DNA from: an uncultured Gemmiger sp.
GTDB taxonomy: Bacteria; Bacillota; Clostridia; Oscillospirales; Ruminococcaceae
Assembly (NCBI GenBank): GCA_944388145.1
Contig: CALXHQ010000002.1
Location: 1 to 64,000 of the forward strand
DNA length: 64,000 nucleotides
Direction of reading: 5' to 3'
In this document: one piece after another, positions 7,479-16,000 of the stretch
Position numbering within the stretch: position 1 is the first letter of the stretch
Layout: each line of letters begins with the position of its first letter
Program-made: the position numbers and the translations under genes
Notes under the pieces: model-generated
Told to the model about the DNA's origin: nothing
The model's database searches: none
Seen by the model: the letters and a program-made list of their open reading frames with translations, nothing else

Positions 7479-8657
7479 TTACTTTGTGGTCTCCATCAGT
7501 TTGGTGCGCAGCTCACCCTCAATGCGGCCCAGCTCCTGCTCAGCCGCTGCGCGCTTGGCTTTGCCATCGGCACGGATCTTGTTCAGCTCATCCAGCGTGG
7601 CGATCAGCTCCTGGTTGGTCTGCTTTAGGGTTTCCAGATCCACCACACCGCGCTCAGACTCCTTGGCGATATCGATGGTACCCTGCTTGAGGGCCGCAGC
7701 ATTTTTGCGCAGCAGCTCGTTGGTGGCGTCGGTCACGGCACGCTCCGCCTCCATAGCCTGCTGGCTGTGGGCCATGCCCAGGGCCAGCACCATCTGGTTT
7801 TTCCACAGCGGGATGGTGTTGACGATGGTAGTCTGGATCTTCTCGGCCATCATGGTGTCGTTGGACTGGATCAGCCGGATCTGGGGGCCCATCTGGATGC
7901 TGATGCTGCGGGTCAGCTGCAGGTCGTGGATCTTCTTCTCAAAGCGGTCACACTGGTCAGCCAGGTCCCGGGCTGCCTGGGCATCCTCCGGCAGCTGGGT
8001 GCGCTGGGCCTTCTCGTTGGCCGCCTTCAATTCACCGCTGCGCACCTGTTCCAGCTTCTTTTTGCCGGCCAGGATGTACATGGTCAGCTCCTTGAAATAG
8101 ACCAGGTTCAGCTGGTACATCTTGTCCAGCATGGTGATATCCTTCATCAGGGTAACCTGATGGTCCTCCAGCTGAGCCTTGATGCGTTCCACGTTCACAT
8201 CGGCCTTTTCATAGCGGGTTTTGAGCGACTCCACATTGAACTGCGTCTTGCGGAACAGGTTGCCAAAAAAGCCCCGGTCCTCCTGCTCGGTGGCGTCAAA
8301 GCCCTTCAGCTCTGTGATCAGGTTGGTGATCAGTTCACCGGTCTCGCCCATGTCCTTGGTTTTGACCCGCGCCAGTGCACTGTCGGAAAAGTCGCTGAGC
8401 TTTTTCTGGCTGGCGGCACCGTACTGCAGCACCAGCTGGCTGTTGGTAATGTCGATTTTTTTGGCAAAGTCATCCACCATCTGCTGTTCTTCCGGCGAGA
8501 GAGGGGTATCCTCCACCTTGACGGGGGTGGGCTTTTTGGCTTCCTCGATCACCTTCTCATCGGCGGCCGGGTCCAGCGTCAGGCTGGGAGCTGCGGGGAC
8601 ATCCAGCGTCAGGCTGGGGCCGGCGGGGACGTTCAGATCAAATTCCTGGTCATTCAT
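7479..8657 (-). CDS. telA: TelA-family toxic anion resistance protein
   Basis: A 392-residue soluble, largely helical protein of the TelA/YaaN family. It has an Asp/Pro-rich N-terminus with two SLTLD repeats (residues 14-30), then the helical core with KKIDITNSQLVLQYGAASQKKLSDFSD and RSISIQMGPQIRLIQSND, which are typical for the family. The C-terminus is an EK-rich coiled coil (about 320-390). Family members are associated with tellurite, colicin and cell-wall antimicrobial tolerance. The mechanism is unknown. It sits between xpaC and lemA, fitting an envelope-stress module. Confidence 0.9.
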   Translation of the reverse strand: MNDQEFDLNVPAGPSLTLDVPAAPSLTLDPAADEKVIEEAKKPTPVKVEDTPLSPEEQQMVDDFAKKIDITNSQLVLQYGAASQKKLSDFSDSALARVKTKDMGETGELITNLITELKGFDATEQEDRGFFGNLFRKTQFNVESLKTRYEKADVNVERIKAQLEDHQVTLMKDITMLDKMYQLNLVYFKELTMYILAGKKKLEQVRSGELKAANEKAQRTQLPEDAQAARDLADQCDRFEKKIHDLQLTRSISIQMGPQIRLIQSNDTMMAEKIQTTIVNTIPLWKNQMVLALGMAHSQQAMEAERAVTDATNELLRKNAAALKQGTIDIAKESERGVVDLETLKQTNQELIATLDELNKIRADGKAKRAAAEQELGRIEGELRTKLMETTK

Positions 8658-8729
8658 GGGAGGATTCCTTCCTTTCTATCTCTGCATGGCATCGTGATGG
8701 AGCAGCCCGCTGCCGGGCAAAAGGCTGCG

Positions 8730-9359
8730 CTATTTTGCCAGATTCTGGCTTTTCAGGATGGTGTCCAGCACCTGGATGTCGGTGCTGATATCCATGGCCT
8801 CGGCGGAATACAGGGCGTCCAGCTGGTTTTCAAAGGCGGTGGCCATGGTGGCGGCGTTGGTGCGGACCTCGGACTGAATCTGTTCAGCGTTGTCACCGCG
8901 GATGCCGCCCTGCTCCATCCGCGCGTAGGCGGCCATGATTTTGACCACTTCCGGCAGATAGTACCGGGCGAAACGGGAGATCTGGTCCGCCTTTTCGGGG
9001 TTGGCCTCCACCGCCTGCAGGATGCCCCGCCCCGCCTTTTCCATCCGGTCCATCTCGGCCGAAAGCTGCGCGTCTGGGATGGCGTCGTTCAGCGCGTGTA
9101 GGGCGTCGAGGTTGGCCGAAATGCCGGAGAGCATCTGGTCCACGGCCTTCTCGCCGGTATCGTAGGGAAGTTCCTTTTTCAGGATGCGCACCGGGCAAAG
9201 CCTGGCCGCAACAAGATAGATCGCCGCGGTGAGCACTGCGTCGGCCACAAGCCCCCACAGCGTATAGACGGGGAGGATTGCCGCCCCCAGCAGGCAGCCC
9301 AGTGCGGCCAGCCACAGGGGCAGCACCGGTTTTTTGCGGATTTCCTGTATCTTACTCAT
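8730..9359 (-). CDS. xpaC: XpaC-family membrane protein
   Basis: A 209-residue protein with a short basic start (KIQEIRKKP), two adjacent membrane helices (about residues 13-33 and 36-52), and a cytosolic helical domain (LPYDTGEKAVDQMLSGI, then RYYLPEVVKIMAAYARME). This matches XpaC (5-bromo-4-chloroindolyl phosphate hydrolysis protein), which is usually encoded with TelA. It is the first gene of the operon, downstream of a strong promoter. Despite the historical name, direct phosphatase activity is doubtful. Confidence 0.87.
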   Translation of the reverse strand: MSKIQEIRKKPVLPLWLAALGCLLGAAILPVYTLWGLVADAVLTAAIYLVAARLCPVRILKKELPYDTGEKAVDQMLSGISANLDALHALNDAIPDAQLSAEMDRMEKAGRGILQAVEANPEKADQISRFARYYLPEVVKIMAAYARMEQGGIRGDNAEQIQSEVRTNAATMATAFENQLDALYSAEAMDISTDIQVLDTILKSQNLAK

Positions 9360-9421
9360 GGGTACCTCCGGAGATGCGGGGGCCGGGGCAATTTTTGCAC
9401 ATCTGCGGCCCGATTGCCTAC

Positions 9422-9450
9422 ATTATATAGCATAACATCACGGTATGCAA
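9422..9450 (-). promoter_or_regulatory. Sigma-A promoter of the xpaC operon
   Basis: Minus strand TTGCAT (9445-9450), 17 bases, TATAAT (9422-9427). The xpaC ATG is about 60 bases downstream. Confidence 0.85.
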
Positions 9451-9492
9451 TCGTAAAACCGTTCAAAATGCCGAAAAAGGCGATGCGTATCC

Positions 9493-10023
9493 TCAAAAAT
9501 TCCGGTCCGGCAGCCAGGGAGCCAGCGCCTTGCCCCAGGCGGCCAGCAGGCGGGGCATGGTCCAGGCAGCGTTGGCCGGGCTGGTGGAGGGCAGCGTGAC
9601 CGCGGCGCGGCCGACGGCCTGTTCCAGATATTTACGGTACAGCTTTGCGGCGGTGCCGCCGTTGCAAAACACCGCCTCCACCCCCAAACGGGCAGCCAAC
9701 GCCGGCACTGCGTTTGGCACCACATCCCGGATGGAAGCATCCGACGCCCCCGTGACGGTGCAGCGGCAGACCACATCCCACACGGCAAAGCCGTGCTCCA
9801 CAATCAGCGCACGTTTCGCCTCCAGGTCATCGCGGTCCGGTGCCGGTTCCCCCAGCAGGGCGGCCATCAGCGGCCAGAACCGGTTCTGCGGGTGGCCGTA
9901 GTAAAAGCCCTGTTCCCTGCTTTTGGGGCTGGGAAAGCTGCCCAAAATCAGCACCCGGGCGGCATCCCCGCAGACAGGCGGCAGGCCGGGCCCCACCGGG
10001 CAGGGTTCTGCGGCGCGGGACAT
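9493..10023 (-). CDS. Hypoxanthine-DNA glycosylase (UDG superfamily)
   Basis: A 176-residue DNA repair enzyme of the uracil-DNA glycosylase superfamily. The motif ILGSFPSPKSREQGFYYGHP followed by QNRFWPLM is the hallmark of the hypoxanthine-DNA glycosylase group, which removes deaminated adenine. A PSTSPANA motif near the C-terminus forms the second active-site loop. The ATG at 10023 shares a base with the TGA of the upstream HAD gene (TGATG), so the two are co-translated. Product assignment to the hypoxanthine group rests on motif recognition. A G/U-mismatch enzyme is the alternative. Confidence 0.85.
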   Translation of the reverse strand: MSRAAEPCPVGPGLPPVCGDAARVLILGSFPSPKSREQGFYYGHPQNRFWPLMAALLGEPAPDRDDLEAKRALIVEHGFAVWDVVCRCTVTGASDASIRDVVPNAVPALAARLGVEAVFCNGGTAAKLYRKYLEQAVGRAAVTLPSTSPANAAWTMPRLLAAWGKALAPWLPDRNF

Positions 10024-10826
10024 CAGAAAGCCTCCGGCCAGAGCTCTTTGCAGAGCTGCGCCACGCCAAACTCGGCCGCCGGCGGGCAGAGGCGGTCGGC
10101 GGCCCGGGCGGCTCTGGGATCGCCTCCGGTCATACAGACGCCCAAACCGGCCCGTTTCAGGATGCCGCAGTCGTTGGAGCCATCCCCCACCGACACTGCC
10201 TGGGCCGGGTCGATGCCCATTGCGGCGCAAACGGTCTCCAGCCCGCGGGCCTTGTCCTGTTCCGCGGTCAGGATGTCACAGCCTTCGCTGTTACCGTAGT
10301 AAAGGAACCGCAGCCCCAGATAGCCGTACTTTTCCTGAAACTGTGCTGCCAACGGCTGGGGCATCCGCCCAAAGGCCGAGTAAGGCATACTTTCCAGATG
10401 GCGTACCTGGTCCTCGCCGTCATGGATGTAGCCGGCCATCCCCCGGGCGGCTTCCTCCTCCAGTTCCCGGGCGCAATTCACATAGCCGTAGGGGCCGTCA
10501 TCGAAATTAAACCCGAGGAAACAATCATAATTTTCAAAAAAGTCCACCAGGGCATACATCTGCTGGTCGGTCATGGTGCCGGTGTGCAGCACGTTGCCGG
10601 CACCGTCCAGCACCTCAGCACCGGCGGCACAGATCCAATAGTCCGGCCGGATGCCGCCCAGCAGCTGTTTGCTGATACCGCCCCGGCATCGCCCGGTGGC
10701 GATGGCCACCTTGACGCCGGCCTTCTGCACGGCGCGCACCGCCGTCACATTTTTCCGCGGGACGCAGGGCAGTGCGTCCGGGCGCAGGGTGCCGTCGATG
10801 TCCAGGGTCAAAAGTTGATATTCCAT
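10023..10826 (-). CDS. HAD-superfamily hydrolase, Cof/IIB type
   Basis: A 267-residue cytosolic phosphatase. HAD motif I is TLDIDGTLR (residues 7-15, with two Asp). Motif II is AIATGR. A cap domain follows (about 85-190). Motif IV is SVGDGSNDCGIL with catalytic Mg-binding Asp residues. Relatives dephosphorylate sugar phosphates or flavin and pyridoxal phosphates, so the substrate cannot be read from sequence. The start at 10826 has a GGGGGG-type RBS. It is co-translated with the glycosylase, which might mean a nucleotide substrate, but this is speculation. Confidence 0.87.
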   Translation of the reverse strand: MEYQLLTLDIDGTLRPDALPCVPRKNVTAVRAVQKAGVKVAIATGRCRGGISKQLLGGIRPDYWICAAGAEVLDGAGNVLHTGTMTDQQMYALVDFFENYDCFLGFNFDDGPYGYVNCARELEEEAARGMAGYIHDGEDQVRHLESMPYSAFGRMPQPLAAQFQEKYGYLGLRFLYYGNSEGCDILTAEQDKARGLETVCAAMGIDPAQAVSVGDGSNDCGILKRAGLGVCMTGGDPRAARAADRLCPPAAEFGVAQLCKELWPEAF

Positions 10827-10899
10827 GGTGTCCCCCCGTATGTTTCTGTGTCCGCCCGGCCGATGCAGGTTTTGTGCCGCGGCACGGGCATCTGGGTGT

Positions 10900-10908
10900 A
10901 TTATACCA
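10900..10908 (-). promoter_or_regulatory. Extended -10 promoter of the HAD-glycosylase operon
   Basis: Minus strand TGGTATAAT (TG-N-TATAAT). There is no good -35 box, as expected for an extended -10 promoter. The ATG is about 75 bases downstream. Confidence 0.6.
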
Positions 10909-11025
10909 AACAGCCGCCCAAAATAAAAGCAGCGGCGGCGGGCCCGCATCATCTGCGCCCCCGCGGCATAGGCTGGGAATGTGCGGGACATTCTGCGGGC
11001 AGCTGGAAAAACGGGAGGTGTCGGA

Positions 11026-11772
11026 ATGCGGCGGGGATTGGATCTGACCGTGCATCGGTACGGCCGGCGGCAGCGGTTGTGCCGGCGGGTGCGCATTGGG
11101 TTGCTGGCGGCGGCGTGTGCGCTGTTGGCCGGGCTGGCGGTGCTGCGGCTGGGCCCAACGGCGGCGGCCTATCTGACCGGTTTGCCCCGCCAGGCGGAAG
11201 CAGCACTGGGCGATTGGCTGATGCCCCACTTTTCCCGGCAGCTGACCGATCTGGAGGCCCAAAATGCCCGGCTGCGCAGCCGGCTGGCGGCCATGGCCGG
11301 GCTGCAGGCAGAAAACCAGGCGCTGCGGCAGCTGCTGGACAGCCCCCGGGCCGAACAGGCGGCGGGGGCGCAGCCGCTGCCGGTGGTCCGGCGCAGCCCG
11401 GAGGGGCTGGCGCTGGCCGGCAGCGCGCGGGCGGGTCAGGCGGTGCTGGACCCGCAGGGACGCTTTATCGGCCGCACTGTCTCAGACCCGGATGCGGAAC
11501 CCGGCACCCTGCCGGTGGAGGACGCCGACGGCACCCCCTGCCTGGCCGGCGGGCTGTGCGGAGTGCTGACCCGGGAAAACGGCAGCTGGTATCTGGACGG
11601 GCTGCCGCGGCACAGCGGGCTGGCCGCCGGCTGCCTGGTGACCACGCCCGACGGGCACTGGGTGGGGGTGCTGGCCTCCCCGCCCACCGAGGACTCCACC
11701 GGACTGTGTGGCCGGGCACCGCTGACCGACACCGCAGACCCGGATGCCGGCGTGCTGTTTGTGGTGGGGTAA
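11026..11772 (+). CDS. mreC: MreC-like cell-shape protein
   Basis: A 248-residue protein with a basic N-terminus, one membrane helix (about 23-41), an extracytoplasmic coiled coil (about 70-105: LTDLEAQNARLRSRLAAM.GLQAENQALRQLL), and a C-terminal beta domain with two similar halves. This is the MreC architecture, though sequence similarity to rod-shape MreC is weak. MreC normally scaffolds the elongasome around PBP2. RBS GGGAGGTG precedes ATG 11026. It is followed by a PBP2 gene, supporting the call, but mreB and mreD are absent. Confidence 0.7.
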   Translation: MRRGLDLTVHRYGRRQRLCRRVRIGLLAAACALLAGLAVLRLGPTAAAYLTGLPRQAEAALGDWLMPHFSRQLTDLEAQNARLRSRLAAMAGLQAENQALRQLLDSPRAEQAAGAQPLPVVRRSPEGLALAGSARAGQAVLDPQGRFIGRTVSDPDAEPGTLPVEDADGTPCLAGGLCGVLTRENGSWYLDGLPRHSGLAAGCLVTTPDGHWVGVLASPPTEDSTGLCGRAPLTDTADPDAGVLFVVG

Positions 11773-11787
11773 CTTTGCCCTTTGAAC

Positions 11788-11816
11788 TGGACTTTTGACC
11801 GCACATGGCGTATAGT
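11788..11816 (+). promoter_or_regulatory. Likely promoter for PBP2
   Basis: TGGACT, 17 bases, TATAGT. It lies between the mreC-like stop and the PBP2 start (ATG 11858, RBS AAGGAGG). Confidence 0.6.
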
Positions 11817-11857
11817 AAGCATAACAAACCCAGCTGGACGAAGAAGGAGGGTGTGCC

Positions 11858-13657
11858 ATGGGCAACCGTCGTGGCGGCCGAGGCCGCGTGATCGCGCTGC
11901 TGGTGCTGTGCGCGCTGGTATTCGGGATCTTTCTGGTGCGGCTGTTCTGGATGCAATTTCCCATGGCAGATTACTACGCTGCGAAGGCGGATGCCGCCTC
12001 CACCACCAGGTACACCTACACGGTGCCGGCGGCACGGGGGGATATCCTGGACCGCAGCGGTACCGTGCTGGCCCAGGATTCCCCGGTTTGGGATGTGTAT
12101 CTGAGATACCCCGCCCCCGCAGGCGGGGAGCTTGCCCAGGTAGCGGAGCAGGCGCTGGAACTGCTGCAGATGACGGGCGGCGAGGATGTGGAAACACAAC
12201 TCGCCGCCTTTTGTTCTGACGTGTCGGCGGGGGAATTTTTGTTGGCCTGCGGCATCACGGCCGAGGAGGCGGCCCCGCTGTATGCGGCGGGCCTGGTGCG
12301 CAGCGGTGCGGTGCGGCTCTCCCCCACCGGCGTGCGGCACTGGCCGGACGGCACCCTGCTGCCCCATGTGCTGGGCACAGTGGGGGCTATCACCGCCGAG
12401 CAGTGGGAGACGCTTTCCGGCAGCGGCCTGCCGATGGATGCGCTGATCGGTCAAAGCGGGCTGGAGGCGGCCTTTGAACCGCTGCTGCACGGAACCGACG
12501 GCCAGGTACAGGTGACGGTGGATGCCCGCGGCCAGGTGAGCGAGCGGCAGGTCCGGGCGCCGCAGCCCGGCGCCGCGCTGGTTCTGACAGTGGATGCCGG
12601 GCTGCAGCGCCGGGTGCAGTCTGCGCTGGAGGACTTTCTTGTCACGCTGCAAACCACCAAAGGCGCCGGCTCCGGCCGGGAGGCCAATGCCGGAGCGGTG
12701 GTGCTGGTGGACCCGCGCACCGGCGGTATCCTGGCCGCTGCCAGTGCCCCCGCCTTTGATCTGGCCTGTTACCGCAGCGACTACGCCGCCCTGGCCGCCG
12801 ACCCCGCTGCACCGCTGCTGGACCGCACCGCCCAGGGCCTGTATGCCCCGGGGTCTGCCTTTAAGCCGGCTGTGGCGGCTGCCGCATTATCCTCGGGTCT
12901 GATCACCCCTGAGGACCGGGTAACCTGCACCGGCACCTACCGCTTTTATCCCGACTACCAGCCCCACTGCCTGCAAATCAGCCACGGCGGCGCGGTAAAT
13001 CTGTTTACTGCACTGAAATACAGCTGCAACATCTTCTTTTATGATGTGGGGCGGCGGTTGGGGGTGGATTGCTTTTCCCACGCGGCCCAAACACTGGGTC
13101 TGGCCGCCTCAACGGGGGTGGAAGTGCCCGAGGCAGAGGGGCGGCTGACCTGGTCATCCGACAAAAACTTTACCCCGGGTCTGGCCTTGCAGGCAGCCAT
13201 CGGCCAGGCAAACACCGCCGTAACCCCGCTGCAGCTGGCCGCCTACGCCGCCGCGCTGGCCAACAACGGCCAGCGGGTGGGGCTGCACTATGCCGACCGG
13301 ACGGTTGACACCGCCGGGCAGACACTATGGCAGGCCGAACCGGAGGTGTTGTCCCGGCTGCCCGGGGGCGAGGCGGTGTTCGGTCCCATCCGGGAGGGCA
13401 TGGTGGCCATGGCTGGTACACTGCGGGCACTGGACGGTATGGACTTGACGGTGGCCTGCAAGACCGGCAGCCCGCAGCGGGCTGAGCGCCTGCCCGGGGG
13501 CGGATACTACACCAACTCGGTGCTGATTGCCTACGCCCCCGCCGACGATCCGCAGGTGGCGGCAGCCATTGTGCTGGAATACGGCGGAGGCGGCGCCAAC
13601 GCCGCGCCGCTGCTGCGCACCGTGCTGGAAGCCTGGCAGCAATGCCAGTTTGGTTAG
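11858..13657 (+). CDS. mrdA: Class B penicillin-binding protein 2 (transpeptidase)
   Basis: A 599-residue membrane-anchored peptidoglycan D,D-transpeptidase. It has an N-terminal helix (about 11-30), then the PBP dimerisation domain (ARGDILDRSGTVLA at about 59-72), then the transpeptidase domain. Active-site motifs are complete: S333-A-F-K336, S389-C-N391 and K535-T-G537. It cross-links wall peptides outside the membrane. Position after an MreC-like gene and before a MinD-like gene recalls the mre-pbp2-min cluster of clostridia. No PASTA domain is present, which argues against a divisome PBP of the SpoVD/PBP2x type. Confidence 0.9.
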   Translation: MGNRRGGRGRVIALLVLCALVFGIFLVRLFWMQFPMADYYAAKADAASTTRYTYTVPAARGDILDRSGTVLAQDSPVWDVYLRYPAPAGGELAQVAEQALELLQMTGGEDVETQLAAFCSDVSAGEFLLACGITAEEAAPLYAAGLVRSGAVRLSPTGVRHWPDGTLLPHVLGTVGAITAEQWETLSGSGLPMDALIGQSGLEAAFEPLLHGTDGQVQVTVDARGQVSERQVRAPQPGAALVLTVDAGLQRRVQSALEDFLVTLQTTKGAGSGREANAGAVVLVDPRTGGILAAASAPAFDLACYRSDYAALAADPAAPLLDRTAQGLYAPGSAFKPAVAAAALSSGLITPEDRVTCTGTYRFYPDYQPHCLQISHGGAVNLFTALKYSCNIFFYDVGRRLGVDCFSHAAQTLGLAASTGVEVPEAEGRLTWSSDKNFTPGLALQAAIGQANTAVTPLQLAAYAAALANNGQRVGLHYADRTVDTAGQTLWQAEPEVLSRLPGGEAVFGPIREGMVAMAGTLRALDGMDLTVACKTGSPQRAERLPGGGYYTNSVLIAYAPADDPQVAAAIVLEYGGGGANAAPLLRTVLEAWQQCQFG

Positions 13658-13708
13658 ACAGCTGAATAATTTTTGGCCAATTTTGTGGCTTTTTTATAGA
13701 AAAATCCA

Positions 13709-13737
13709 TTGCCTATACCTGAATACTGTGCTAGAAT
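13709..13737 (+). promoter_or_regulatory. Sigma-A promoter of minD-like/mgsA
   Basis: TTGCCT (13709-13714), 17 bases, TAGAAT (13732-13737). It lies 52 bases after the PBP2 stop. A weak hairpin plus TTTTTT just before it (about 13669-13697) may end PBP2 transcription. Confidence 0.75.
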
Positions 13738-13894
13738 AATAAACGGAAGAGTTTATTTCCGCCGCGTTTTTGTTACATTACGGCTAGACGACAAAATCCG
13801 GTTCTTTTTGTGGCCGGGCAGCTGCACGCGATCCCCTTGCGGACCCGTTTTGCAGCCGGGCCGCCGGCGGGAGTGTCTCTCAGGGGAGGGTTCT

Positions 13895-14635
13895 GTGAAC
13901 GCACAAACCATAATGGTCTGCTCCGGCAAGGGCGGCACCGGCAAAAGCACCATCGCCGTGCTGGTGGGCGCCCATCTGGCGGCACAGAACCGCAAAGTCC
14001 TGCTGATCGAGCTGGACTCCGGGTTGCGCAGTGTGGACATCATCGCCGGTGTATACGGCAAGACCGTGTACGACATCGAGGATGTTCTGTGCGGGCGCTG
14101 TGACGGCGACAAGGCCGTTGTGGCAAGCCCCCTGTACCCGGGGTTGTCCATCATCAGCGCCCCCTATGAGGGCGGCGTGGTCCGCACTGCGCCGTTGACC
14201 AGGCTGGTCAGCCTGATGTCGCCGTTTTTTGATTTTATTCTGCTGGACACAGCCGCCGGTATGGGGCCTGCCTTCACCGCCGGGGCTGCGGTTTGCGCCA
14301 AGGCACTGCTGGTGCTGACGCCCGATCCCATTGCGCTGCGGGACGGACGTATCGTGGCGGACAGGCTGATTGCCGACGGCCACACCCAGCAGGACCTGCG
14401 GCTGGTGGTCAACCGGCTGCGCCCAGACAGCTTTGGGCGGCGGGCTGCCGTGTATGACCTGGATGAGTGCATTGATACTGTGGGTGTGCAGCTGTTGGGT
14501 GTGGTGCCCGAGAGCAGTGCCCTGCAGCACAGCGTGCTTGCCGGCGAGGCCGTGCCGGAAAACTGCCCGGCTGCGGCTGCCTGCGCTGCCATTGCCGGGC
14601 GGCTGCTGGGCCGGCGGATTCCCTTGACGGTGTGA
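13895..14635 (+). CDS. MinD/ParA-like P-loop ATPase
   Basis: A 246-residue deviant Walker A ATPase with KGGTGKST at residues 12-19. ELDSGLRSVDI replaces the usual switch, LLDTAAGMG is the Walker B region, and VVNRLRP is the nucleotide-base contact. Similarity and context (PBP2 before, MgsA after) point to MinD, the membrane ATPase that positions division inhibitors. The GTG start at 13895 follows AGGGGAGGG. The C-terminus ends ..RRIPLTV with no obvious amphipathic membrane-targeting helix, unlike canonical MinD. No minC or minE gene lies nearby, so it may have another partner. Confidence 0.8.
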   Translation: MNAQTIMVCSGKGGTGKSTIAVLVGAHLAAQNRKVLLIELDSGLRSVDIIAGVYGKTVYDIEDVLCGRCDGDKAVVASPLYPGLSIISAPYEGGVVRTAPLTRLVSLMSPFFDFILLDTAAGMGPAFTAGAAVCAKALLVLTPDPIALRDGRIVADRLIADGHTQQDLRLVVNRLRPDSFGRRAAVYDLDECIDTVGVQLLGVVPESSALQHSVLAGEAVPENCPAAAACAAIAGRLLGRRIPLTV

Positions 14636-14738
14636 CCGCCGGGCACAGGAAGTGCGGTTGCCTTTTTTGAGAATGCTCTTTTTATTTAACATATCGCCGG
14701 GCGGGCGAACTTCCCGCCCGGGGGAAGTGGGGTCCTTC

Positions 14739-15143
14739 ATGACGATTGCGTTGGTTGCACACGACGCAAAAAAGGAACTGATGATTCAGTTCTGTATTGC
14801 GTACTGCCAGATTCTCAGCCATCACCATCTGATTGCCACCGGTACCACCGGTCGGCTGGTGTCCGAGGCTACCGGGCTGCCCATTCAGCGGTTTTTGCCC
14901 GGCGGGCATGGTGGTGACCAGCAGATCATCTCCCGCATTGCCTGCGACGAGGTGGATATGCTGCTGTTTTTCCGGGACCCCATTTCGGCTAAGCCCAATG
15001 AGCCCAACGAGATGAACCTGCTGCGCATCTGTGATGTGCACAACATCCCGGTGGCCACCAACATTGCCACTGCCGAGGTGCTGATCCATGGCCTGGAGAA
15101 CGGCGATCTGGATTGGCGCACCATCCTGAACCCCTCCCACTGA
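14739..15143 (+). CDS. mgsA: Methylglyoxal synthase
   Basis: A 134-residue cytosolic lyase converting dihydroxyacetone phosphate to methylglyoxal and phosphate. It has the family signature GTTGRLV (phosphate loop, about 35-41), catalytic Asp at GGDQQ (D60), and His101 in CDVHNIP. Length is normal. The ATG at 14739 is chosen by homology (MTIALVAHDAKK). Its RBS (GAAGTGGGG) is weak, and coupling to the MinD-like gene is likely. mgsA at the end of a min/mre cluster is a known clostridial arrangement. Confidence 0.93.
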   Translation: MTIALVAHDAKKELMIQFCIAYCQILSHHHLIATGTTGRLVSEATGLPIQRFLPGGHGGDQQIISRIACDEVDMLLFFRDPISAKPNEPNEMNLLRICDVHNIPVATNIATAEVLIHGLENGDLDWRTILNPSH

Positions 15144-15196
15144 GCGGGCGTGTACCACCGGCGGGGTTCTTGCCCCTAAACAACCAAAGATATGCA

Positions 15197-15234
15197 AAAG
15201 AGGGAAAGCCCCGCGGGGCTTTCCCTCTTTATCA
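15197..15234. terminator. Bidirectional terminator between mgsA and the HPr-like gene
   Basis: A perfect 16-bp stem: AAAGAGGGAAAGCCCC, GC, then its reverse complement ending CTCTTT. Convergent genes flank it. Confidence 0.9.
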
Positions 15235-15281
15235 ATTCACTGTCAGGCCGAAGCGGGTCCGGCAATGGAACTTCATCCGCC

Positions 15282-15503
15282 TTACTGGCGAATGGCATGG
15301 ACGACGAGATTCATATCGTTAGCGTCCTCACAGACGATGTTCACAGGGTGGCTGTAATCCAGGCACATCATGCCCAGGATGCTCTTCGCGTCTGCAATGC
15401 TGCCCTTCATGTCATGCACGCCGACTTCGCTCATACATCTGGCGGCGGCAGACACGATCTCCTGGACTTCGGAGAAGCTGGAAACCTTGACTTGTCTCAC
15501 CAT
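15282..15503 (-). CDS. Crh/HPr-like protein lacking the phosphocarrier histidine
   Basis: 73 residues, shorter than HPr (about 88). The N-terminus VKVSSFSEVQEIV aligns with the HPr segment that carries His15, but Gln14 stands there, as Gln replaces His in Bacillus Crh. The regulatory serine region AKSILGMM is intact (Ser41, matching HPr Ser46), and NIVCED fits the next strand. So it cannot act as a PTS phosphocarrier but could be phosphorylated on Ser and bind CcpA-type regulators. That is inference from Crh. RBS GGAGG precedes ATG 15503. It is monocistronic. Confidence 0.8.
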   Translation of the reverse strand: MVRQVKVSSFSEVQEIVSAAARCMSEVGVHDMKGSIADAKSILGMMCLDYSHPVNIVCEDANDMNLVVHAIRQ

Positions 15504-15573
15504 AATACATTCCTCCATGTTTACAGGCAGGGCATTGCGGCGGCACCCTGCCGCCTTTCCGCCCTGCAATTGT

Positions 15574-15582
15574 ATTATAGCA
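15574..15582 (-). promoter_or_regulatory. Extended -10 promoter of the HPr-like gene
   Basis: Minus strand TGCTATAAT. The -35 is weak. The ATG lies about 70 bases downstream. Confidence 0.65.
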
Positions 15583-16000
15583 CAAACCTTTTGTTTTAGC
15601 ATTTTGCCCAAACAGTTTTCCACTTTTTCGGTGTTGTGCACAAAAGCAATAAATCAGAATTTCCATCATTTGGCGTAGAGGGACAATTCATATCCATTAT
15701 TTTCCATATTTGTTTGCCTATTTTGGATATTCATTTTTAGTTTTTGCATTATCGGATTCATTTTCTGTCAATTGTCCTTTTAACAGGTCCTATCTCTTGC
15801 CCGTCAGACCGCACAATTTGCTTACCGTGCCGCACCAGTCTGTCCCCGGCCCGCCCTTCAATTTTGGGGTCAAAAGCCATACCGTACTGTACACATTGCA
15901 CGATTGCCTCCGCTCAATAAAGACATTTGTCCAGTTTTTGGCACAAACCGCTCCGTGTATGGCAGCCGGGAGTCCCCCGGCTGCCTGCCGTTTGCCGCCG
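15583..16000. other. AT-rich intergenic region, no gene seen
   Basis: About 400 bases without a supported gene. A GC-rich hairpin, GGCAGCCGGG with CCCGGCTGCC, lies at 15961-15985, just past the stop of the PepSY gene. It lacks a T-run, so it is more likely an mRNA end-protecting structure than a classic terminator. Confidence 0.5.

Noticed and set aside
15961-15985. Hairpin considered as the PepSY gene terminator
   Set aside because: The exit sequence lacks T residues, so I list it only as an unexplained hairpin.
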